64,000 nt of DNA from Dasypus novemcinctus (Eukaryota > Chordata > Mammalia > Cingulata > Dasypodidae), in the NCBI RefSeq assembly GCF_030445035.2, contig NC_080704.1, positions 23,540,499 through 23,604,498 of the forward strand, written 5' to 3'. The notes below the pieces were generated by a model. The model searched no databases. It saw only the letters and a program-made list of their open reading frames with translations, and had not been told where the DNA came from. Position numbers and translations under genes: made by a program. Shown piece by piece: positions 11,990-23,785 of the stretch; the stretch's first letter is position 1; the number at the start of each line of letters is the position of its first letter.

Positions 11990-13283
11990 CCTCCAGGGTA
12001 TTTTTAACCTCCACTATTGTGTTTTTCATCTCCATAAGTTCTGTTATATTTCTTTTTAAACTTTCTAATTCTTTTCATTTACACATTGTTTTCCTAATAT
12101 CCTTTACCTCTGTATCTATATTTAGTTTACATTTGGGAGATTTGTTTGAACCTCTTTGATTAGTTGTTCTAAAGTCTATGTTTTCTCTGAAGTTTTCATT
12201 TGTTCCCTTGAATGAGTCATATCTTCCTGTTTCTTAATATGGCTTGTGATTTTTTCTGACACCTGAGCATCTGATTATTTTGATTGCTAACTCTGAAAGT
12301 CAGTTTCTCCCTTTTGTCTAGGGTTTTACTGTAGGTCGGCTGCATTCTAAGGCTTTTCTTCAATACTTGGTCCAGCTTATAGATCAGCCCATATTTAACT
12401 ATGTAGATTTTCTCAGATACTTTTGTACCTCTTTCTTGCCCTGGACATGTGATGCAACCTTTAAGAATGCCTTTTTGGGGGCAATTGTTTCACTTCCAGA
12501 AGAAGATTTCTTTTCCTCTGTTCCTTTCCTGGGAATTCTGGTCTGTGATGTTTTCTTGTAGATTTTCCTTTCCTGTGGCTTATTCAAATGTACTTACATG
12601 CTCAGTGCCCCTTTTTCATTACAATTTTCAGTCCTGGTGCCTGCCCTACCTTATAGCAGTTCAGTTTTCCCTTTCTTCCATGAGGCTTGTTTTGCTTCTG
12701 GTAACTTCCTTGTTAGAGTGTCCTGCCACATGGGGTCAGTTGTGGTTAATGTTCAAAAAGGCCCTTTTTTTCTGTTTAGATGCTCTAATAATTAAAGACA
12801 GGGTTTAGCGTGTGCACTGCCTGCCAACAGTTGCACCAGAGAGTTCTTTTGTTTCCTATTGGCCCTTTTGTATGCAAGTGCACACTGACTCCTTGGGCTC
12901 TGCCTTGAGTTCTCTTATCTAAATGTGTGTGGAGTTCCAAATCATTGCTGTGAATGATTCTGTGGTCTGTGGCCATGGCAGGAGGTGCATGGCCCTGACT
13001 TTTCCTGCTGTGTGATTCTTAAGTCTCATTGGACCGAGTGATGGGGACAGGTTTAATATGACAGGTCTGAGTTGCAGATCTCCTACCTTCTTTTTGGTGT
13101 TTTTTTTTTCCCTCTTTGATTCAGCATCTGTAGGATCTTTCTCCAGTATCTGTTGTATGCCAGAATTCCAAGAAATTTGGGCTTACCATTTTATGAGTTA
13201 TTTCTGAGGGAAAACTTTTCCAGGGATAGCTTATACCTCCATCTTGATGACATCACCAGAAGGTATCTGTTCCACACAATCTT

Positions 13284-14762
13284 TTACTTTTTACTTTTAT
13301 TTATTTTTTTTAATTTTTATTATCCTTTTTTAAAACATACATAGATCACACAAAATGTTACATTAAAAAATATAAGAGGTTCCCATATACCCCACTCTCC
13401 ACACCCCACACTCCTCCCAAACTGACAACTTCTTTCATTAGTGTGGTACATTCATTGCATTTGATGAGTACATTTTGGAGCATTGCTACACAGCATGGAT
13501 TACAGTTTATGTTGTAGTCTACACTCTCTCCCAGCCCATTCAGTGGGTTATGATAGGATATATAATGCTCTGCATCTGTTCCTCCAATATCATTGAGGAC
13601 AACTCCAAGTCCCAAAAAAATGCCCCAATATCACACCACTTTTCCCCTCTCCCTGTCTTCAGCAACTGCCGTGGCTATTGTCTCCACATCAGTTATATAA
13701 TTTCTTCCATTGCTAGAGTCACAATAATTCTATAGTAGAATACCAGTAAGTCCACTCTAATCCATATTTTATTCCTCCATCCTGAGGTCCTTGGCATGGC
13801 GATGTCCACTCCACCTCTAAATTGAGAGGTGGCTTAGATCCCACATGGCTGATGGATGGAGTTCCTCAGCTTGCAGCTGTAGACTCTCTTAGTTCCCTGG
13901 TGTGGTGGTTGACCACTCTCACCTCCCTGTCAGTGGAAATGGGTTAAGTCCAACAAACTGGAGAGTAGGTGTATCAACTTTGCTGAGGCTCAGTGGCACA
14001 TGGACAGTCCAGAGATTCAAGTCTCCTGAGCATATACCAACCCCAGCACAAACCACAGGTTCAGTAAAAGTGACAGAAGAAGCATGCCTAGAGAGATCAC
14101 ATCTGAGTCCAACTCCATCACACACAGGAGCACAAATTCCAAAGTAGGGCCCACTGACAAGGCGCCAAACTCCAGAGCCATCTGTCATGACCTTAGGACC
14201 TGGGTGTCTCTGTAGCCCTCAGAATCATCCCTCCCTGGGGTTGTACCCACCCTGGCTGTCTCCGAGATCCTGTTGGGACATGTGTAAGCATGACCCCTCT
14301 TATGACCTCCAGACCCATTTTGAAGTCTCTTAGCCATATAAACTCATTTTTCTTTATCATTCCCCCTTTTATTCAAGGTCTTTTTCTAGTTGCATCACCA
14401 GTTTGGGCTTGGTAGTAATCCCTCAGTGTCAGGGAGGTTCATCCCCAGGAGCCATGTCCCATGCTGGGGGGAAGGCAATGCATCCACAAGCTGAGTTTGG
14501 CCTAGACAGCGACCACATTTGAGCAACATTGAAGTTCTTAGGAGGTAACTCCCAGGCACCCTGCAGCTCTAGGCCAAGTTGAAATTTCAAGCACACAGGC
14601 ACATAAGCATCAGTATCATCAGTCATCAGTATCAAGGGCCCATCATCAGACCATCCTTCTTCACTGGTCTTTGCTTTTTCTTGGGGGATTGTTGCTGCTC
14701 CATTGGGGAGTGTGACAGAGTTTCCCAGAATGGGAACTCAGCACTCCCTCAATTGTCATGTA
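13284..14762 (-). mobile_element. Longest G-tract family copy, 1.48 kb
   Basis: A retroposed copy with T-rich terminus on the left (polyA on the minus strand) and a perfect 12-bp duplication CCACACAATCTT at 13272-13283 and 14763-14774. It extends about 0.8 kb further in the 5' direction than most other copies. On the minus strand it holds three consecutive modest open frames (14635-14429, 14188-13919, 13615-13358), parts of which recur in other copies. Mobilised by L1 machinery, judging from duplication and tail. Confidence 0.85.
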
Positions 14763-16440
14763 CCACACAATCTTGATTATTGTTTCTTTGTAGTAAATTT
14801 TGATATTGGGAAGTGTGCCCTCCAAATATTTTGTTTTTCTTTTTCAAATTTTTTCATCTATTCTGGGTTCCTTGCATTTCCATATGAATTTTAGGATCAG
14901 CTTGTAAATTTTGACACAAAAAAGCACCAGCTGGTTATTCTGATAGGGAATGCAATGAATCTGTAGATCAGTTTGGGAAATATTGCCATCTTAACACTAT
15001 TAAGTCTTCTGATCCATGGAAATGGGATATCTTTCTATTTATTTAGATCTTCTTTAATTACTTTCAACAATGTTTTGTAGTTTTCAGAGCACACATTTTG
15101 CGCTTCATATTTTAAATTTATTCCTAAGTATTTTATTCTTTTGGATGTTATTATAAATGGAAATGTTTTCTTAATTTCATTTTCAGATTTTTCATTGTAT
15201 GTGTTTAGAAATACAATTGATTTTGTATATTGATCTTGTGTCCTGCAACCTTATTTAATTCATTTATTAATTTTTATATTTTTTAGTGGATTCTTTAGGA
15301 TTTTCTATATGCAAGATCATGTCATTTGCAAATAGAGATGTTTTTACTTCTTCCTTTTCAATCTGGGTATGTTTTATTTTATCTTTTTATCTGATTGTCC
15401 TAGTTAGAACCTCCAATAAAATGCTGGATAGAAGTGATGTTAGCAGACATCCTTGTCTTGTTCCTCATCTTACAAGGAAAGCATCCAGTCTTTTTCCATT
15501 AAGCATGATGTTAGCTCTGGATTTTTCAGAGATTTCTTTTAACTGGCTGAGGAAGTTCCCTTCAATTCCTAGTTTGTTGATATTTCTTCCCATAAAATGG
15601 GGTTGGACTTTATCAAATACTTTTTCTGTATCTATTGGGATGATAATGGGCCTTTTGTTTTTTATTCTATTGATTAAGTATATTATATTAATTGATTTTC
15701 AGATGGTAAGCTTAGCTTACATTCCTGAGATAAACCTCAGTTGGTTATGATATATAATTCTTTTTAAATGGTGCTGGATTCAGTTTGCTAATATTTTGTT
15801 GAGGATTTTTAATCTATATATAAAAGAGATATTGGCCTGTACTTTTCTTTCTTGTAATGTCTGCATTTGGTATCAGGGTAATATGGTCTTATAGAATGAG
15901 TTGTGAAATGCTCCCTTCTTTTCCATTTTTTTGAAAGAGTTTGTGGGGAATTGGTATTAATTCTTAAAATGTTTGGTAGAATTCATTTATGAAGCCATCT
16001 GGGATTGGACTTTTATTCATGAACAGTTTTTGATTACTAATTCAATTTCTTTACTTTTTATTTATGTACACCTTTCATGCAATGCTATTTTGCTATTGTT
16101 GGATATAGTGGTCTATAAATATCAATTAGACCAAGTTAACTGTTAGTGTTGTTAGATATTCTCTATTCTTATTGTGTTTTTTTGTCTACTTATTCTGATA
16201 ATTATTAAAAAAGACATTTTAAAATTTCCAATGACTTTTTCAATTTTTAAAAATTTTCAGTTCTATAAGTTATTTTGCGTATAGTGATTCTTTGCTATTA
16301 GATGAATGCACATTTAGGGTTGTTATGCATTCTTGATATACAGACCTTTTTCTTATCATAAAATATATCCTTCATTCTTAATAACATTCCTTTTCTTTAA
16401 GTCTATTTTGTCTGACATAAGTATGGCCACAGCAGCATTT
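14763..16440 (-). repeat. Old L1 ORF2 region
   Basis: Plus strand is the reverse complement of L1 ORF2 (landmarks 'cttgattattgtttctttgtag', 'gatccatggaaatggg', 'tgcaaatagagatg', 'catccttgtcttgttcc', 'aatcatgtggtttt'-type region, 'gaattcatttatgaagccatctggg'). Full of stops on the coding strand. The 154-codon plus-strand frame at 15286-15750 is its antisense shadow. Confidence 0.85.
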
Positions 16441-16454
16441 TTATTATTACTGTC

Positions 16455-16622
16455 ACTTTTCCTTTTCCTCCCTACCCTTCCCTCTTCCTCCCTCCCTTTC
16501 TCTCTTTCCTTCCTCCCTCCTTCCTTCTTTCTTTCTCTCTCTCCCTTCTTCCTTCCTTCTTTCCTTCTTTCCTCCCTCATTCTTTCTCTCCCTTCCTCCT
16601 CACCTACATCCTCCCCTCCCTT
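16455..16622. repeat. Polypyrimidine (CCTT/TTCC)n tract
   Basis: About 170 bases almost purely C and T on the plus strand, built from imperfect CCTT and CTTT units. The paired 98- and 94-codon frames on opposite strands are low-complexity artefacts. Confidence 0.95.
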
Positions 16623-16680
16623 ATTGTGATTCATTGCCAAAAGTCTTACAAAAGATGCTGGGCTTACACCATAAAATTTG

Positions 16681-17194
16681 TTAAGCAGTAACTGGTAGTG
16701 GATCTTGTTTTATGTGATACTGGTTAGGTCTTAAGAACAGTATAGAATCTCCTTTTCCCAAAGTGGGAATGAGCTTTCTTGTCAGTGCTTCTTTTAGCTT
16801 TTGTTGAACCCTAAAATAGTGGCTAGAGACATTTGCCTGATAGTACTTGAATGATGGTTCCTTTCATCAAGATTCAAAGCAAGTCTGTATGGACAATGTA
16901 CAAGTGATTTGCGGTGAGATTTAGCACCACAAACTGATGGGCAATAGCAAAATCCTTCTTGCTCTTAGTTATTTTGAACAAACAACTGTTACCTTGATTT
17001 GGGGAGCTTGGTGCCCAAGAAAGTGATTCCAGAAGGTTCTAGTGGAGGAAAGTTTCAACATACTGCATTCTCTGAATAATAGGAAACAATATTTTAGGTG
17101 TGAGGTCACAAACTTGAGAGTAGCTTCTGCTTAGGCTAAGATAGCTTGAAGTCAGATCTGCCATAGCAGGACTAATGAAATGGTATTGTGACAT
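16681..17194 (-). pseudogene. Possible decayed coding remnant, unidentified
   Basis: On the minus strand a frame opens at an ATG (17194) and runs about 107 codons to a TGA at 16874-16876, with one TAG in between at about codon 51. After a one-base frame change it continues from 16866 to a TAA at 16681 for about 60 more codons. The composition is protein-like, with hydrophobic and charged residues alternating (for example KITKSKKDFAIAHQFVVLNL), rather than the low-complexity look of nearby frames. I do not recognise the family. No polyA tail or target duplication is visible, so a processed pseudogene is only one option; a fossil transposase or chance are the others. Confidence 0.3.
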
Positions 17195-17435
17195 ACTTTT
17201 CCTTCAATTATTATACTTATAGATGTGTATAGTCCGAGTGAAGGACTCTGATCATGATGATAGCTTTATATCTGATAAACCTGTAAGGAACTTAAATGAA
17301 AATGACTTGTCTATTTATAAAACTCCAGTTGGTATTAAACATCCTATTCACAAATACAATCTGTAAGTCTAGTAACAAGTAATATACAAAAGCCTGTTGA
17401 GGAAATTTTGAAGTATGTCGAGTCGTATGTGTGCA
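17195..17435. other. Unassigned DNA
   Basis: No recognised repeat. A short plus frame of about 45 codons (17223-17362) is acidic and protein-like but ends without context. Confidence 0.35.
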
Positions 17436-17680
17436 AAAGGAATGGTTAAGAGAATGGACATTGGAGTTAAATTGGACTGGATTTTAGTCTAGTTGTGTGC
17501 CCTTGAGCATTTTACTTAACCTCTGGAAACTCAGTTTTCCTATCTGTAAAATAGAGATAATAGGTTTTGATGAGGATTTAGAGAAATAATCCATTTAAAA
17601 CACTTAGCAAAGGGCCCTGACATGGGGTAAGAACTCAATGATTCGTAGTTATTATTATTATTATTGGTATTATGTTTTAA
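17436..17680 (+). repeat. MIR SINE
   Basis: Near full-length MIR in plus orientation: 'ggttaagagaatgga' start, 'cttaacctctggaaactcagttttcc', 'ctgtaaaatagagataata', 'tgaggatttagagaaata' and the terminal 'ttattattattatt'. Confidence 0.9.
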
Positions 17681-18799
17681 TGACCGAACAACCAATGCCA
17701 TACTAAAGGAACGTCTATAGTATGTACTTCAGGGGAAAAGAAAATGAACACAGAAGGAATATATGAGATGCAAGAAAGAATGAAGAGCATAGAAATTGAT
17801 TAACACATGGGTAAAATAAAGCACAATTTGAAAACAATAGTGTATAATTTGCAGTGTTAAAAGTCAAGACAGAACTATGTGGTTGATTATGGTCAATAAT
17901 AGGGTAAATAAAAGTTGTGATTGGGGTGTGATTGACATATAAGTTCTAAGGTCCTTGCATTATTTTGGAAGAAGGTAAAATTATTGATTTACTTAAGACA
18001 TGTTAAATAAGTATATGTAAAATTCTAGGGTAGCCACAAAAAATTCTGGTATATTCCAAGCTACTAGAAGTGAATACTTGGAAGGTGTGGAATAAAAGTG
18101 AAAATAAAATTCAATCAATGCATAAGAAGGTAAAAAAGGAGAATTCAAAGGTATTTGTGCCCCTCTGTCCTACTTCAGTCAGGTGGAAAAGCAAAATATA
18201 CCACAAAGGTTACATTTTTTATGAGATTTGGAGAATATGTTGGCTTGATTCAAGAAGGTGGCTTGATTATGAAGCTCAAAAATTAAGTGTCATAAAATCC
18301 AGACATCTGGCTCATGTGCAAAGAAGAATACAGGCAGTGATATCCTGCTCCACAAATTCTCCTTCACCTGCCTCTCCTAGTCAGATCTTGCTCCAGCTTT
18401 GAGGGAATCAGCCTGAACTGATTTGGATTCAATTGCACCTAAAGCAACCCAGAAGGTCTAGCCAGGCTGGGGTCAGAGAATCCAGCCCCTTAGAGTCCTC
18501 TGTGTATTAGGAGTTTCTCTTAAGATCCTGACTAGAACCAGCTCTTTATCTGTCCTAGAGAGGATATAAATTATTTCTGCAGACCCAGAGGTTTCCAGGT
18601 CTTTCTGAGACAGCTGACAGACAGACAGTGAGTTAAAATCAATGTAACTTCTTGATTATCCTGTGATTTAGGTTCATGGGATTCTCCAGGTCTGCGCCAG
18701 TTAGGTCCTGAACTAGCATGCTGATTCACTCTGTACTCTTCTTTTCCTTGTTAAAAGTAAAAGAATTACTCTCAAGAATTTTATTTATACTTGAAGTAA
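17681..18799. other. Unassigned non-coding DNA
   Basis: No recognised repeat. The 110-codon plus frame at 18070-18402 begins lysine-rich and ends serine/proline-rich. I see no domain, no neighbouring exon signals and no family resemblance, so I do not call it a gene. Confidence 0.4.
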
Positions 18800-18985
18800 G
18801 TGAGCCTCATTCATTATTTCTTGTTCCTGGTCTTTATTGTATGTCTCTTCCTCCACCAACACATGCTAGAATGTAAGATCTCTGAGGGTGGAGTTCCATT
18901 CACTCGTATATCCCAGGCCATAGAACAGTGCTTGATGCATAGTGGGTGTCCAATAAATATCTGTTGAATTAATATTTTAATGAAT
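18800..18985 (+). repeat. L2 LINE terminal fragment
   Basis: Ends with the L2 terminal series: 'gaatgtaagatctctgaggg', 'cccaggccatagaacagtgc' and 'caataaatatctgttgaatt'. Confidence 0.75.
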
Positions 18986-19059
18986 AATTTTTGCTTGGAG
19001 AAGGCAACACCATGGGTAGTAAAGATGAAAGTAGCATAGAGAGCATCTGGCCAACACCA

Positions 19060-19360
19060 ATAGTTTACTTTGCCAAGAGGTTGGTCAACATAGTCTCCCT
19101 GGATGAGTTCAGTCTATTCCATGGTTCTGATGGCCACATGGACAGTGAGGTTTTATGAGTGTTTCTCCAGTCCAGGCCCATCTCTGGTGCTCCACGCCTT
19201 TGCATAGAGATGCTATTGACATTTCTAGTTAGGTGTCCTACAGGCATCTCAAACTCATCATTCCAGTTGGTCTCATTAACTTCTCCTTTTGAGAGTAATG
19301 ATGATAAAATGGATCTATAACATAGGTGATCAACTATACACCAAATCAATTTTTTCACTT
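19060..19360 (+). repeat. Probable L2 fragment
   Basis: Carries 'tgtcctacaggcatctcaaac', an L2 ORF2 downstream landmark, within diverged sequence. The 97-codon minus frame here is a shadow. Confidence 0.4.
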
Positions 19361-19689
19361 TGGCTACTAGGGTAGCAACTGTTAAGCCTTAAAGGCTGGC
19401 CTATTTATGTCTTATTTCTATTCCAGCCCATATTTCCCAATATAATTTGTTTCTTTCTGGTCCTACTGCTTTATTTCTTATTTAACTATCTTTTCCTGTG
19501 TATTTTCTGTAAACCACTTTAAGCCCTGGAATGAAGCAGTATATGCACAAAAAGAACTCATAATGTCTCCTGAAAATTTGTCCCCCTTCTTGTATTCTCC
19601 ATTCTAGTTTTTCTGGCCCTCTTTCCTTTTCTGGATGTACCACCAGAGCTCCCCTACTGACTTTCCTCACTATATCCAGTCTTTCCCAC

Positions 19690-20275
19690 ACTTGGTTTAT
19701 ATTCCATAAGGTTGCCAGAAAAAAAACTCTCTAAAAGACACCTTGGTGTAATGCTCCTTGCCCATTTTAACCCTTTCATTGACAACCTTTAACTCCCCAG
19801 GAATGAAATCCAAACACCATTGCACGGAAGTCAAGGTCAACCTCTGAATATCTACCTCTGAGTCCTTTTACTCCTGTACCTTTTAGTTGGACTAAATCAA
19901 ACCTCTTGGACTTGCCCGAAATGCTCTGTGCTGCCTACACCCATATGTCTCCCCATGAGCTGTTTTCTCTGCATGGAAACCTTGCTTTGACTAGTCAAGT
20001 TTTACTCAGCCTTTAAGACTCTGGTATGGCATAACTAATATCTCCTGGGAAGACTTCCCTAAACTCCACTTCACCCCATTTCTTATAGAACCACTGCCCC
20101 TTCTATTTTCTTTTCCTATAGTCCTTATCCCACTGTTGTACAATTATTTTTATCCAGACTTTTCTATTATTTTGTGAGTTCCTCAACCACACTGTATTAT
20201 ATTTGTGAGTTTCCCCAGTGCACCTAGAGCATTGCCTGGCACATAGGAAATAATCAACAAATTAAATTAATACTA
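19690..20275 (+). repeat. L2 LINE 3' region
   Basis: Continuous L2 3' sequence: 'tgaaatccaaacacc', 'tactcagcctttaagactct', 'gggaagacttccctaaa', 'gtgagttcctcaacc', and the terminal 'gcctggcacataggaaataatcaacaaatt'-type end. Confidence 0.85.
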
Positions 20276-20470
20276 ACCACAAATAGCCACAGAGAACCCA
20301 CTGTGTGCCAAACACTGTTCTTCTCAAAATAGCCCTAGGAGATATTGTTATTATTATTAAACCCACTTTATAGATAAAGAAATTAAGGTAGAGAAATATT
20401 AAGCAACTTTGCTGAGGCCACACAGTTAGAAAATAATGGAGCCAAAATTCAAAGTCTACAATGTGGCCCC
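20275..20470 (-). repeat. MIR SINE
   Basis: Reverse-complement MIR: 'cactgtgtgccaaacactgttct', 'aacccactttatagataaagaaa', 'gaggccacacagttag'. A second weak MIR-like block follows at about 20520-20590. Confidence 0.85.
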
Positions 20471-20889
20471 ACAGCCACTGTTCTTAAACACAAGGGGATT
20501 CCCTTATAATAAATGACTGGAAATGAAGAAATAAGAGCCCCAGAGAAATTAAGGGGCATGCCCAAGGTCAATAATGAATCAGTGGTAAATATTCTAGGAT
20601 AGACATAGATTAATTTTAAAGAAGAGTGATGTTGCTGAATGATGGTTGAGATTGTGAGCTTCAAGCTCTGACTGCCAGAGAATTTGGTGTCCTTATTACT
20701 TGGCTTTTAGTAGACTTTTCCAAGAAATCCATTCACAGTGAAATAGATATTAATAGAATTTCCATTTAGATGTCAATGGAACCCCTAAATGCTTTCTTCT
20801 GGTCCCATTTCTGTACCTGAACCATGGTAAAGGTAATTATGGACATTATATAATGCTTAATCTCTTGGGTACATTATGAACTATTTGTG

Positions 20890-21370
20890 CAAGCCTGGGT
20901 CCTCTAAGAAACAGATGCCAAGATGGGATTAAATGTGCCAGAAATTTATTAGGGGACAAGCCTAGTAGAGAAAATGGGGAGGTAGATGAGGGAGATTAGA
21001 AGAGCCACTGGATTATAATGCAGATCCAGACCCAAATGAAAGAGAGAGGGAAGGAAGGAAGCTTGGGTGGAAGTACTTTAGCCAGCAATACAGTTCTAAG
21101 AGAGTTTGGCAATACTAGAGGAGGGTCTTTGAGGTCAAGTCAACCATTAGAGAAGTCTCACATTTCCCAGGAATGTGCTTGCTTTAGTATTCTTGCTGCA
21201 CTCAGTCACTGGCTGGAAGCAGGCCTGCCAATCTCAGTCATTGGCTGGAAAGTGTGACTCTGGAGCAGAATGAAGATGGATTTCAAAGTGCAGCAACTGG
21301 AGCTGCTAATCAGTTGAACTCCCCAGAGTAGATGAACTAAGAGGTACATTCCCATGGCCACTATACCATG
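20890..21370. repeat. Unassigned interspersed repeat R2, copy 1
   Basis: Starts 'gggtcctctaagaaacagat' then 'tttattaggggacaagcc' and 'agagaaaatggggaggta'. The same order recurs at 25035-25400 and, more diverged, at 53335-53945, which identifies a dispersed family. Class not determined. Confidence 0.6.
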
Positions 21371-21574
21371 CCATTAGCCTACTATCTTTTAAATCAGTGA
21401 AAGATTTATTTTGTTGTTAAGTTTTTCTCTTGAGTCACAAAAGTGGCTTACTAGTCCTGTTCTTCCAAGCATGGTGGAGATTTTTTTTCTTTTTGAGAAA
21501 GGGGAAAATATTGTAAGATTATTTTCATTCAGAACACATTAAAATAAAAGGAACTGACTTGACAGTGGGCAAAA
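21371..21574. other. Unassigned DNA
   Basis: AT-rich sequence with no recognised element. Confidence 0.4.
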
Positions 21575-21623
21575 AACCACTAATTTAACAACTTAACTGT
21601 GTAACTTTGGGTAAGTTACTTAC
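21575..21623 (+). repeat. MIR fragment interrupted by LTR
   Basis: 'ctgtgtaactttgggtaagttacttac' is the mid-MIR block; the LTR at 21624 cuts it and the remainder beyond 22219 is too diverged to follow far. Confidence 0.7.
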
Positions 21624-22219
21624 TATGGCAGTTTGATATTATTTATGGATTCCAAAAAGAGATATTAATTATGTTTATAAACTGGTCTGTTCCTCTGGGT
21701 GTGATATCCTTTGGCTGATCTGAATTCAAAGGCTTTACATTTACTTGAATAAATCACGATTAGGGCTTTGGTTCGACCATGTTAGTAGGGCATGCAGGGT
21801 TGAGTCCCTGTCCCCTTGGTGGCCTATATAAACAGACAATCAAGAACACAGAAGAAGAGACACAGGAATAGAGAGGGTTCCATAGACACGGTAGAGGAAG
21901 AGAACTTGATCCTGGGGCCCCAGAGAGAGCTGAGCCATTTGCCTGATAGTTCACAGGTGAAGAGAACAGAGCTGCCTATGGCAGCCTACAACTGAGATCA
22001 GAAGAAGTTGGGCGCATAGAGCCTTAAGAGGAAAGAGGAAGGCTGAACCCTCGCAGACATCTTGCTTCAACATGTGGCAACTAACTTTGGTGAGAAATCA
22101 ACCTTGAGTTGAAGTCTTTAGGGACTTGTAATTGTAAGCTTTTATCCCAAATAAATACCCTTTATAAAAGCCAAAAGATCTGGTCCTTTTCATCAACACC
22201 GCTTTGGCTGACTAATAAA
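21624..22219 (+). mobile_element. Solo LTR, ERVL-like
   Basis: Starts TATGGCAGTTTGATATT, ends GGCTGACTAATAAA, with CTTAC at 21619-21623 and CTTAT at 22220-22224 as the 5-bp duplication (one C-to-T change). It carries a TATA-like 'ggcctatataaacagac' near 21822 and the polyadenylation block 'CCCAAATAAATACCCTTT' near 22146, in the order expected of a functional LTR. Close relative of 29915-30542. Confidence 0.85.
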
Positions 22220-22439
22220 CTTATTATATCTTTATAGCATGTGGCTGGATTTCAATTTAAGTGAAATTATTAAATGACAATTCATCTTTAACAATCTTGC
22301 AGTGGAGGAGACAGGTGAGAGAATGAGTGGGGTACGTTGAGAACCAAGTGCTTTCATAAACACTAAGGGGAAAATGTCAGCACTCTGATTCTAAACCAGA
22401 CCACGTTCTGAGACTTGTCTTTATCTCCCATTCTTTGTT

Positions 22440-22935
22440 CCCAGATGTTATTTCTCCACTAACTTATTATGCAAGTACTAAATGTGTAGAGCACTTTTAG
22501 AAATACAGATAAACAAATCAAGAAATATTAAAACAATATAAAATGCCATGACCTCAAGATAATCACTGTTAACATTTTGGTGTGATCTTTTTAACAATTC
22601 CCAGTAGAAACACATGCATATAAAATTAGAATCATGCTATAATTACTATTTCATAATCTACTTTTTCACTTATATATTATGAATATTTTTTCATTTAAGT
22701 AAATATGGACCTAAGTCATCATTTTTCATGGCTGTATGGTATTGTCTTGAACCAATTTCCTATTTCAGGACTTTTAGACATTTAGATTATTTCTAGTTCT
22801 TCACTATTTGTATACAATGCAGTCATAAATACCTTTATGTATGTGTCTTTTCTAATTTGTCTGATTAGTTCTTTAGGATTAATTCCTCAAAATAGAATTG
22901 CTAGATCAAAGAGTGTGAAATTGTTTAAGGAAATT
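22440..22935 (-). repeat. Old L1 3' fragment
   Basis: Reverse-complement L1 3' end pattern: 'aatcactgttaacattttgg', 'atggctgtatggtattgtct', 'tcctcaaaatagaattgctagatcaaagag'. Very diverged. Confidence 0.7.
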
Positions 22936-23439
22936 TGTTAGGATAGATATAGAGCACACTGAAGTTATGCCATGAGTCATGGTCAATATTAGCAAGGAAA
23001 AGCTTGGCTTGATCTGTAGACTTCCCATTTTTGAGGAATCCAAAGGATTTAAGGATGCGTCCTTTCATTCTGAATAATGGTCTCCCCTTCCGTTTTAGTA
23101 GTGCCAGGGGAGAATTCTCAGAACCTCAAGTATATGTGTTTCCTCTTCAGGATAGAGCCAGAATTTTGGGGAAGAAGAGGGGTAGGAAGTAGCAAAGTGA
23201 CCATTGGGAAAAGAGATGAAAATGTGGGGGAACAGAGAAAGAAAAGACACTCTCTCCAAGATCTCATCTCAGGAAGATTCTGCATAGATTGAAAGGCAAG
23301 CCAAAGTAAATAAACATTTCACCTGGGTATTTGTGATCATGTGATAGTAAAATAGTTTTTCTTTCTGGCGATTGTTCCTGAATAAGCTGCCAAATATAAT
23401 AGGCAATAAAAGTATTATAGATTATAGAGGTGACTGGCT
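22936..23439. other. Unassigned non-coding DNA
   Basis: No recognised repeat or gene; open frames at 23077-23292 and 23264-23494 have no motif. Confidence 0.4.
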
Positions 23440-23785
23440 GTTTGTCCACCAATATCCATGTTCTTGTTGTCCTTATCTCACTATTAGACCACATTTCCCA
23501 GGGTCCCTTGCAATTGAATTATGGCTAATGGAATGTGAGCAGTAGTGATGTATGACACATCCAGGTCTGGATTCTAAATCTTCCCATGATTCTCCGGATG
23601 CTCTCTCTTCCTTTGTCTGGATATAGGGCATGAAGGAGTAACATGGTGGAAAAAGCCTGACTCCCTAAATGACTATATGAAACAGAACCCTCTGGACCAC
23701 AATGTGAATAAGAAATAAACTTTTATTGTGTAAAATTACTGATAATTTGGGGGTGTTTTATCAGTTAGCCTATCCTAACTAACCC
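23440..23785. repeat. Ancestral repeat, probable LTR, unassigned
   Basis: Contains 'gaccacatttcccagggtccc', 'aatggaatgtgagcagtagtg', 'aataaacttttattgtg' and 'gggggtgttttatcagttagcct', an order seen in old mammalian LTR-like repeats that end 'cctatcctaactaa'. Family name not determined. Confidence 0.5.

Larger units (their letters stand above)
8404..13271 (-). mobile_element. Old L1 retaining 5' end, decayed
   Basis: A minus-strand L1 running from the reverse-transcriptase region (near 8404) through the endonuclease (9169-9444), ORF1 and 5' UTR. The reverse complement at about 13190-13262 reads as an L1 promoter-type start ('gatgtcatcaagatggaggt'). It is interrupted by a DAS SINE (9703-9980), a G-tract copy (10677-11352) and a DAS-III SINE (11544-11989). 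Its ORF2 C-terminus and own 3' UTR are not present as one block, so it is dead. Part of the left flank may belong to another L1 copy into which this one inserted. Confidence 0.75.

Noticed and set aside
11465-12159. Frames of 163 and 176 codons
   Set aside because: Antisense translation of the DAS-III at 11544-11989 running into L1.
13919-14188. 89-codon frame as an independent gene
   Set aside because: Part of a retroposed G-tract copy; a related stretch appears at 32763-32969 in another copy. Discussed as a family property instead.
15286-15750. 154-codon plus-strand frame
   Set aside because: Antisense shadow of L1 ORF2, whose coding strand here is minus.
16333-16640. Paired 98- and 94-codon frames on opposite strands
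   Set aside because: Low-complexity polypyrimidine tract.
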